Shown in pieces: positions 1 to 5,386 of a DNA stretch of 5,386 bases. The stretch spans positions 1 to 5,386 of the forward strand of contig JAHEKO010000291.1 of assembly GCA_024638355.1 (NCBI GenBank). The letters are read 5' to 3'. This DNA comes from Acidobacteriota bacterium (GTDB lineage: Bacteria; Acidobacteriota; Thermoanaerobaculia; Multivoradales; JAHEKO01). The notes below the pieces were generated by a model. It was not told the DNA's origin. It saw only the letters and a list, made by a program, of their open reading frames with translations, and did no database searches. The position numbers were made by a program, and so were the translations under genes. The first letter of the stretch is position 1, and each line of letters begins with the position of its first letter.

Positions 1-549
1 GGCGAAGGCGATGTGGCTCTCGAGGTAGAACTGATCCTGCCCGCCCAGGCGGACGCGCCCGCGCAGGCGGTGCTTCGCCGCCTCGATCGCCTTGCGCGGC
101 GTGCCGCGCTTGAGCTCGAGGCTGGGCAGCACGAAGTTCTGCCGGTCAAGCGCGCTGTCGATGTCGAGAACCGGCTCGAGGTCTTCGTAATCGATCTTCG
201 CCCTCCTGGCGGCACGCCGCGCGTGCTCGACGGTGTCGGCGGCGACGGCGAAGATCGACTGGCCGATGTACTGGAGCAGTCCGTCGGCGAAGATCGGGTC
301 GTCGCCGTGGACGTTGATGTCGTTGACGCCGGGAATGTCGGCGGCGGTGATGACGTCGACCACGCCGGGAGACCGCCGCACCGGCTCGAGGTCGATCGAG
401 CGCACGCGCGCGTGGGGCCGCTCGCTGATGCCGATCGCCGCGTGCAGCGTCCCGATCGGCTCGGGAATGTCGTCCGTGTAGCGCGCCTCACCGGTGACGT
501 GGAGCACGGCGCTCTCGTGGGGCAGGGGCTTGCCGACAGGGCCTGGCAT
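1..549 (-). CDS. xdhB: Xanthine dehydrogenase molybdenum-binding subunit XdhB, N-terminal part (cut by window edge)
   Basis: This is the large subunit of a two-subunit xanthine dehydrogenase, which carries the molybdopterin cofactor and oxidises hypoxanthine/xanthine to urate in the cytoplasm. 183 codons are visible; the family is usually about 750-780 residues, so roughly three quarters lies beyond the left edge. The N-terminus shows the family pattern: LPHESAVLHVTGEARYTDDI (residues 9-28), then HAAIGISERPHARV (36-49). GGQDQFYLES (169-178) carries Gln171, which matches the conserved GGQEHFYLE glutamine near the Mo centre of bovine xanthine oxidase. The start is the ATG at 549-547. It overlaps the xdhA stop by one base and is preceded by GGAGGGAGG with a 5-nt spacer. 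No frameshift or stop is seen in the visible part. The active-site Glu and Arg residues are outside the window. Assignment as XdhB rather than another xanthine-oxidase-family Mo subunit rests on this N-terminus and on the fused FeS/FAD partner next door. Confidence 0.95.
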   Translation of the reverse strand, partial: MPGPVGKPLPHESAVLHVTGEARYTDDIPEPIGTLHAAIGISERPHARVRSIDLEPVRRSPGVVDVITAADIPGVNDINVHGDDPIFADGLLQYIGQSIFAVAADTVEHARRAARRAKIDYEDLEPVLDIDSALDRQNFVLPSLELKRGTPRKAIEAAKHRLRGRVRLGGQDQFYLESHIAFA

Positions 550-2063
550 CAGTTCCTCCCTCCGATGACGCGCGTCTCGCCCTCGAACCCGGAGGTCTCG
601 AGGTAGAACTTGCGCAGGAGGTTGTGCGCGACCATCCGGCGATAGCCGGCGCTGGCCCGCATGTCGTCGATCGGCGTGTAGTCGCGCTCGAGCGCGGCGA
701 GCGCGTCGGGCAGGGTGGCTTCCGACCACTCCTTGCCTTCGAGGGCGGCCTCGCATCCGGTGGCGCGCTGGGGAATCGCCGCCATGCCCCCGAAGCAGAT
801 GCGGACGTTGTGCGCCACGCCACCGTCGAGCTCGATCGAGAACGCCCCGCAGACCGCCGAGATGTCCTGATCGAAGCGCTTGGAGATCTTGTAGGTGCGG
901 AAGTGGCGGTCGCCCGGCGTGATCGGGATGCGCACGCTCTCCACGAACTCGCCCTCGGCGAGGGCGGTCTTGCGGTAGGCGAGGTAGAAGTCGTCGAGCG
1001 CGAGCTCGCGAGTCTCGGCGCCGGCGCGCAGCCGCAGAGTCGCGCCCAGGCTGATCAGCGCCGGCATCGAGTCGCCGATCGGCGAGCCGTTGGCGATGTT
1101 GCCGACCAGCGTGGCGGCGTTGCGGATGGGCGGCGACGCGAAGCGCCGGAAGAGCTCGCCGAAATCGGCGAAATGCTCGCCGATCACGTCCTGGCAGTCG
1201 GTGATCGTGACCCCGGCGCCGACCTCGATGTGGGTGTCGGTCACCCGCACCCGCTGCAGCTCGGGAACGGCGCCCAGGTAGATGATGGAGTCGAGGTCCT
1301 GATGGGCCTTGGTCACCCACAGGCCGACGTCGGTGCCGCCGGCGAGCAGGTAGGCTTTCGGATGCTCCTGCACCAGAGCCGCGAGGTCGTCGAGGGAGGC
1401 GGGCGCGAAATAGCGGCGGGTGCCGCCTTCGACCGCGGGGCCGGTGAGCGCCAGCGTCTCGGTGCGCCGCAGGCTCTCGAGTCGCTCGACGAGCGCCTTC
1501 TCGCCTGCAGACGGCGACCCGTCGCCGTTGGCGTACGGCCGGTGCAGCCAGTAGCCGTTGCCGCCGGCCGGATCGTCGTACATCCGCTCGGCGGCGGCGA
1601 CGATGGGGCGGTAGCCGGTGCAGCGGCAGAGGTTGCCCGCCAGAACGTCGTGGATCCGCTCGCGCGCCGGCGCCGCCTCGGAGCGGTGGAGCGCGAAGAG
1701 CGACATGACGAACCCGGGCGTGCAGAAGCCGCACTGCGAGCCGTGACACTCGACCATCGCCCGCTGGGCCGGATGCAGCTCCCCGTCGGGCGAGCGCAGG
1801 CTCTCCACGGTGTAGAGCTCCTTGCCGTCCAGGGTGGGCAGCAGCTTGATGCACGCGTTGATGGCGCGGAAGCGGGGGCGGTCGCCGTCGAGCTCGGCGA
1901 GCACCACCGTGCAGGCGCCGCAGTCGCCCTCGGCGCAGCCTTCCTTGGTTCCGGTGCGGTGAAGACTCTCGCGCAGATAGTCGAGCAGCGTGGCGTTGGG
2001 ATCGGTGCCGCGCACCTCCCGAACCTCGCCGTCCAGCACGAACCGGATGGCGTCGTCGGTCAT
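549..2063 (-). CDS. xdhA: Xanthine dehydrogenase FeS/FAD subunit XdhA
   Basis: This is the 504-residue small subunit of xanthine dehydrogenase. It passes electrons from the Mo centre in XdhB through two [2Fe-2S] clusters to FAD, and then normally to NAD+. The plant-ferredoxin-type cluster ligands are C43, C48, C51 (EGCAEGDCGAC) and C71. The second cluster is ligated by C111 and C114 (SQCGFC) and C146 and C148 (LCRC). The FAD domain follows, with YLLAGGTDVGLW (238-249), RNAATLVGNIANGSPIGDS (314-332) and KRFDQDIS (395-402). Fusion of FeS and FAD domains in one chain, with a separate Mo subunit, is the Rhodobacter capsulatus-type arrangement. At 504 residues it is slightly longer than the roughly 460-490 usual for the family; the extra length may be in the linker around residues 160-220. 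The ATG at 2063 is chosen because it has GAGGTG 5 nt upstream and begins the ferredoxin fold directly. The reading frame stays open to 2240, but the extra 59 residues resemble no domain and would cross the start of the divergent gene. It is translationally coupled to xdhB. Confidence 0.96.
   Translation of the reverse strand: MTDDAIRFVLDGEVREVRGTDPNATLLDYLRESLHRTGTKEGCAEGDCGACTVVLAELDGDRPRFRAINACIKLLPTLDGKELYTVESLRSPDGELHPAQRAMVECHGSQCGFCTPGFVMSLFALHRSEAAPARERIHDVLAGNLCRCTGYRPIVAAAERMYDDPAGGNGYWLHRPYANGDGSPSAGEKALVERLESLRRTETLALTGPAVEGGTRRYFAPASLDDLAALVQEHPKAYLLAGGTDVGLWVTKAHQDLDSIIYLGAVPELQRVRVTDTHIEVGAGVTITDCQDVIGEHFADFGELFRRFASPPIRNAATLVGNIANGSPIGDSMPALISLGATLRLRAGAETRELALDDFYLAYRKTALAEGEFVESVRIPITPGDRHFRTYKISKRFDQDISAVCGAFSIELDGGVAHNVRICFGGMAAIPQRATGCEAALEGKEWSEATLPDALAALERDYTPIDDMRASAGYRRMVAHNLLRKFYLETSGFEGETRVIGGRN
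555..563 (-). promoter_or_regulatory. xdhB ribosome-binding site embedded in the end of xdhA
   Basis: GGAGGGAGG on the minus strand lies 5 nt before the xdhB ATG. It is formed by the codons for Gly-Gly-Arg near the xdhA C-terminus. With the TGATG stop/start overlap, it indicates coupled translation of the two subunits and confirms the xdhB start. Confidence 0.8.
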
Positions 2064-2068
2064 CTGTT

Positions 2069-2074
2069 CACCTC
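2069..2074 (-). promoter_or_regulatory. xdhA ribosome-binding site
   Basis: GAGGTG on the minus strand is separated by 5 nt (AACAG) from the ATG at 2063. It decides the xdhA start over upstream in-frame ATG codons such as the one at 2240. Confidence 0.7.
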
Positions 2075-2100
2075 GATCCTTGCGTCGCTGATAGCTCGGC

Positions 2101-2106
2101 AGTATA
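2101..2106 (-). promoter_or_regulatory. Candidate -10 element of the xdhA promoter
   Basis: TATACT on the minus strand matches the TATAAT consensus at five of six positions and stands out in very GC-rich DNA. Transcription would start near 2095, leaving a leader of about 30 nt before the xdhA ATG. No good -35 hexamer lies 16-18 bp upstream, where the sequence is GC-rich and overlaps the palindrome. The promoter could therefore depend on an activator, or the match could be chance. Confidence 0.4.
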
Positions 2107-2113
2107 CACCTGG

Positions 2114-2127
2114 GTCCGGCGCCGGAC
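2114..2127. repeat. Perfect 14-bp palindrome, candidate operator
   Basis: GTCCGGCGCCGGAC reads identically on both strands, with no spacer and no mismatch. The flanking bases (G at 2113, G at 2128) do not extend the symmetry. It sits just upstream of the TATACT candidate for xdhA, in what would be the spacer/-35 region, so a dimeric regulator bound here could control xdhA and possibly the divergent transporter operon. GC-rich DNA yields such palindromes by chance more often than balanced DNA does. No regulator gene is visible in the window. Confidence 0.4.
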
Positions 2128-2206
2128 GGGGCTCGCGCTTGATGTAGGATAGGCGCGTTACGACAGTTTGGGTGGTGGGGTGGAAAGGCGTTCTTAGCGT
2201 TCCTGG

Positions 2207-2213
2207 AAGGAGG
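2207..2213 (+). promoter_or_regulatory. Ribosome-binding site of the symporter gene
   Basis: AAGGAGG, a near-perfect Shine-Dalgarno sequence, lies 4 nt before the ATG at 2218 and fixes that start. The spacing is slightly short. TCCT at 2201-2204 could pair with AGGA within the site, but the stem would be only 4 bp. Confidence 0.75.
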
Positions 2214-2217
2214 CGTC

Positions 2218-3675
2218 ATGACGTCTGGGCTCAAGCCCATCTATGGCCTCGATGACCGGCCGCAGCTGCCGCGTGCCCTGGTGCTGGGCGCCCAGCACGT
2301 GCTCACCATGTTCGGCGCCACGGTCAGCGTGCCCCTGCTGTTCGGCCCGGTGATGGGCATGAGCGCGGCGGACACGGCGCGCCTGATCTCGTCGGTGATG
2401 CTCTGCTCGGGCCTGGCGACGATCGTCCAGGTCAAGTTCGGCTCGCGGCTGCCGATCGTCCAGGGCGTCTCGTTCTCGTTCCTGGCGGCGTTCTTCCTGA
2501 TCATCGGCACCGTGGCTCCCGAGGCCGAGGCGACCGGCGTGCCGCTCGGGCCGCTGGCGATGCAGTACATCGCCGGCGCGATCATCCTCGGGGCTCTCTT
2601 CGAGATGGTGATCGGCTTCAGCGGCCTGGTCGGCGCCCTGCGCAAGCTCCTGACTCCCGTGGTGATCGGCCCGGTGATCATGCTGATCGGGCTCGCGCTC
2701 TTCCAGCACGGCGCGCCCAAGGCCGGAACGCACTGGCCGATCTCGGGCCTGACGATCGTGCTGATCATCGGATTCTCGCTGGTGCTGGCACGCACCAAAC
2801 GCTTCTTCCGCCTGTTTCCGATTCTGAGCGCGGTCGTCCTGGTGACGACGCTCTGCTACGTCCTGACGGCGGCCGGCGTCTTCCCGGGCGGGCATCCCTC
2901 CAACGTCAACCTCGAGGCGGTGCGCGAGGCGCGCTGGCTGCGGTTGACGCCCGGCGAGCTCGTCTTCCCCTGGGGGCTGCCCAAGTTCCACCTCGGCTTC
3001 TTCTTCGCCATCCTGGCGGCCTACCTGGCTTCGATCATCGAGTCGATCGGCGATTACCACGCGATCTCGTACATGTCGGGGAGCGGCGATCCGACCCGCA
3101 AGCAGCTCAGCCGCGGCATCGGAGCGGAGGGAATCGGCTGCTTCCTGACCGGCGTCTTCGGCGGCTTCGCCTCGACCTCGTATTCCGAGAACATCGGTCT
3201 CGTCGGCCTCACCAAGGTCGCCTCGCGCTGGGTGGTGCTGCTCGGCGGCATCCTGCTCATCCTGCTCGGCATCTTCGGCAAGTTCGGCGGGATCGCGGCC
3301 GCCATCCCCGGACCGGTGGTGGGCGGCCTCTACTGCGCGCTCTTCGGCCTGATCGCGGCGATCGGCGTGCAGCAGCTGGCCAAGGCCGACCTGGCGAGCG
3401 ACCGCACGCTGTTCATCGCCGGCTTCTCGCTCTTCATGGGCCTGTCGGTGCCCGCCTACTTCTCGGCCGTCTCCAGCACCGAGGGGATGCAGGCCGGGCA
3501 GATGCTGGCCATGTACCAGCCGACCGCCCAGGGCCTGCTGGCGGCGATGCCGCCGACGCTCGCCGGCATCGTGACCTCGATCGGCTCGACCGGTATGGCG
3601 GTCGCGGCGATCATCGGCCTGGTCCTGGACAACCTGATCCCGGGCACGCCCGCGGAGCGGGGCTTGACCGATTGA
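2218..3675 (+). CDS. NCS2-family nucleobase:cation symporter (xanthine/uracil permease type)
   Basis: This is a 485-residue inner-membrane transporter of the NCS2 (nucleobase-ascorbate transporter) family, which imports purines or pyrimidines with H+ or Na+. The length is typical and hydrophobic segments run almost throughout, consistent with 14 membrane spans. The N-terminal QHVLTMFGATVSVPLLFG (26-43) is a family hallmark, followed by SRLPIVQGVSFSFL (76-89). The TM8 region reads IIESIGDYHAIS (273-284), with E275 and D279 at the substrate/cation positions. E304 lies in AEGIG. The signature motif [QEP]-N-x-G-x4-T-[RKG] is present as ENIGLVGLTK (324-333). The gene diverges from xdhA and stands 26 bp ahead of the BMP lipoprotein gene, so a purine substrate is likely from context. 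The motif itself mixes features of uracil, purine and ascorbate members (see findings), so I give the family but no gene symbol or exact substrate. Confidence 0.93.
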   Translation: MTSGLKPIYGLDDRPQLPRALVLGAQHVLTMFGATVSVPLLFGPVMGMSAADTARLISSVMLCSGLATIVQVKFGSRLPIVQGVSFSFLAAFFLIIGTVAPEAEATGVPLGPLAMQYIAGAIILGALFEMVIGFSGLVGALRKLLTPVVIGPVIMLIGLALFQHGAPKAGTHWPISGLTIVLIIGFSLVLARTKRFFRLFPILSAVVLVTTLCYVLTAAGVFPGGHPSNVNLEAVREARWLRLTPGELVFPWGLPKFHLGFFFAILAAYLASIIESIGDYHAISYMSGSGDPTRKQLSRGIGAEGIGCFLTGVFGGFASTSYSENIGLVGLTKVASRWVVLLGGILLILLGIFGKFGGIAAAIPGPVVGGLYCALFGLIAAIGVQQLAKADLASDRTLFIAGFSLFMGLSVPAYFSAVSSTEGMQAGQMLAMYQPTAQGLLAAMPPTLAGIVTSIGSTGMAVAAIIGLVLDNLIPGTPAERGLTD

Positions 3676-3687
3676 AGCGTTACCCAG

Positions 3688-3694
3688 AAAGGAG
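3688..3694 (+). promoter_or_regulatory. Ribosome-binding site of the BMP lipoprotein gene
   Basis: AAAGGAG lies 7 nt before the ATG at 3702. It favours that ATG over the TTG at 3672, which lies in the same frame but overlaps the symporter stop and would put ten charged or polar residues before the signal peptide. Confidence 0.75.
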
Positions 3695-3701
3695 TTGTGC
3701 G

Positions 3702-4829
<1,128 letters not shown>

Positions 4830-4864
4830 TCCAGCGAGCCGGCGGGGTGAGAGCTTTGGGTCGA

Positions 4865-4870
4865 GAGGTG
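4865..4870 (+). promoter_or_regulatory. Ribosome-binding site deciding the GTG start of the ABC ATPase
   Basis: GAGGTG lies 5 nt before the GTG at 4876. The first ATG of the frame (4903) has no Shine-Dalgarno-like sequence at proper distance and would remove nine N-terminal residues, so the GTG is preferred. Confidence 0.65.
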
Positions 4871-4875
4871 AGCGA

Positions 4876-5386
4876 GTGAGCGGCCACGGCGCTGCCGTTT
4901 CGATGCGCGGCGTCACCAAGCGCTTCCCCGGCGTGATCGCCAACGACAAGGTCGATCTCGAGCTCCGCGAGGGCGAGATCCACACCTTGCTGGGCGAGAA
5001 CGGCGCCGGCAAGAGCACGCTGATGAACGTGCTCACCGGCATCTACCTGCCGGACGAGGGAAGCCTCGAGGTGGCCGGCAAGCCGGTGCGGTTCAGGTCG
5101 CCCAAGGACGCGATCGATCTCGGCATCGGCATGGTGCACCAGCACTTCAAGCTGGTGCCGAGCCACACCGTGACCGAGAACATCGTGCTCGGCCTGGGGC
5201 GCGGGTTCGCGCCCATTCGCCTCGCCGAGGCCGAGCGGCGTGTCGCCGAGCTGTCGGCGAAGTACGGTGTCGAGGTCGATCCCGCCGCCCACGTCTGGGA
5301 GCTGTCGATCGGCGAGCAGCAGCGGGTGGAGATCCTCAAGATTCTCTTTCGCGGCGCCCGGATCCTGCTGCTCGACGAGCCGACGG
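4876..5386 (+). CDS. ABC-transporter ATPase of the BMP/nucleoside (sugar-type) import class, N-terminal part (cut by window edge)
   Basis: This is the ATP-hydrolysing subunit of the importer served by the upstream BMP lipoprotein; 170 complete codons are visible. The first nucleotide-binding domain shows Walker A GENGAGKST (40-48), Q-loop Q89 in MVHQHFKLVP, signature LSIGEQQRVEI (143-153) and Walker B ILLLDEPT (163-170). The frame runs off the right edge directly after Walker B. The GEQQRVEI form of the signature and the MVHQHFKLV form of the Q-loop are typical of the tandem-domain ATPases of about 500 residues that work with BMP proteins, such as the Bacillus NupO/YufO type. A second ATPase domain and then two permease genes are therefore expected downstream. 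The start is a GTG with GAGGTG 5 nt upstream. The 46-bp gap after the lipoprotein gene shows no obvious terminator, so the two are probably co-transcribed. Confidence 0.93.
   Translation, partial: MSGHGAAVSMRGVTKRFPGVIANDKVDLELREGEIHTLLGENGAGKSTLMNVLTGIYLPDEGSLEVAGKPVRFRSPKDAIDLGIGMVHQHFKLVPSHTVTENIVLGLGRGFAPIRLAEAERRVAELSAKYGVEVDPAAHVWELSIGEQQRVEILKILFRGARILLLDEPT

Larger units (their letters stand above)
2064..2217. other. Divergent intergenic regulatory region between xdhA and the symporter gene
   Basis: This 154-bp gap separates two divergent starts and should hold the promoters of both units. It contains a TATACT hexamer facing xdhA, a perfect 14-bp palindrome, a G-rich run on the plus strand (2170-2183), the direct repeat GCGTTC at 2188-2193 and 2197-2202, and the symporter ribosome-binding site. 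I could not pick out a convincing plus-strand -35/-10 pair; TAGGAT at 2145-2150 is only a weak -10 candidate. No purine-riboswitch-like structure was recognised, and there is little room for one. Confidence 0.75.

Noticed and set aside
13..606. A 197-codon plus-strand frame at the left edge
   Set aside because: It is antisense to xdhB, whose N-terminal motifs are clear, and its composition is that of a shadow frame.
624..2147. A 507-codon open frame on the plus strand opposite xdhA
   Set aside because: xdhA has intact cluster and FAD motifs over the same stretch. The antisense product is low-complexity A/R/V/G-rich and has no domain.
2064..2217. Purine riboswitch in the divergent gap
   Set aside because: No recognisable purine-aptamer core or terminator hairpin was seen, and little transcribed leader is available on either side.
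2064..2240. N-terminal extension of XdhA to the ATG at 2240
   Set aside because: The 59 extra residues match no domain and the extension would overlap the divergent symporter start and its ribosome-binding site. GAGGTG before the ATG at 2063 gives a normal start.
2194..3060. A 288-codon minus-strand frame rich in D, R, H, E and Q
   Set aside because: It mirrors the membrane-spanning symporter codons and its odd composition follows from that. No domain, and no reason to prefer it over the NCS2 gene.
4830..4875. Possible terminator between the BMP gene and the ATPase gene
   Set aside because: There is no clear GC hairpin followed by a T run. The stretch is short and ends in a ribosome-binding site, so it reads as an ordinary operon spacer.

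Overview
This 5.4 kb window is GC-rich and densely coding. It looks like part of a purine uptake and oxidation locus from a GC-rich bacterium. The substrate-binding protein is a lipoprotein, and the XdhA/XdhB split and the binding-protein subtype resemble those of proteobacteria, which suggests a Gram-negative-type cell. The sequence alone does not fix the phylum.

Layout: two transcription units diverge from a 154-bp gap (2064-2217). On the minus strand, reading leftward, lie xdhA (2063-549, complete) and xdhB (549-1, cut by the left edge). They encode the FeS/FAD and molybdenum-cofactor subunits of xanthine dehydrogenase. The two genes overlap by one base (TGATG), and the xdhB ribosome-binding site sits inside the last codons of xdhA. 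On the plus strand, reading rightward, lie an NCS2-family nucleobase/cation symporter (2218-3675), a BMP-family substrate-binding lipoprotein (3702-4829), and the start of a sugar/nucleoside-type ABC ATPase (4876 to the right edge). Gaps of 26 and 46 bp and a good ribosome-binding site before each gene suggest one operon.

Taken together, the plus-strand genes would bring purine bases or nucleosides into the cell by two routes, a symporter and an ATP-driven transporter. Xanthine dehydrogenase would oxidise hypoxanthine/xanthine to urate. The ABC permeases should lie to the right of the window. The rest of xdhB, and possibly xdhC or later purine-degradation genes, should lie to the left.

The divergent gap holds a perfect 14-bp palindrome (GTCCGGCGCCGGAC) next to a plausible -10 element for xdhA, so it is a candidate operator. 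I found no RNA genes, mobile elements, CRISPR arrays or convincing terminators. I saw no clearly undescribed system. The points most worth checking are the palindrome, the mixed substrate-motif signature of the symporter, and the likely nucleobase specificity of the BMP protein.
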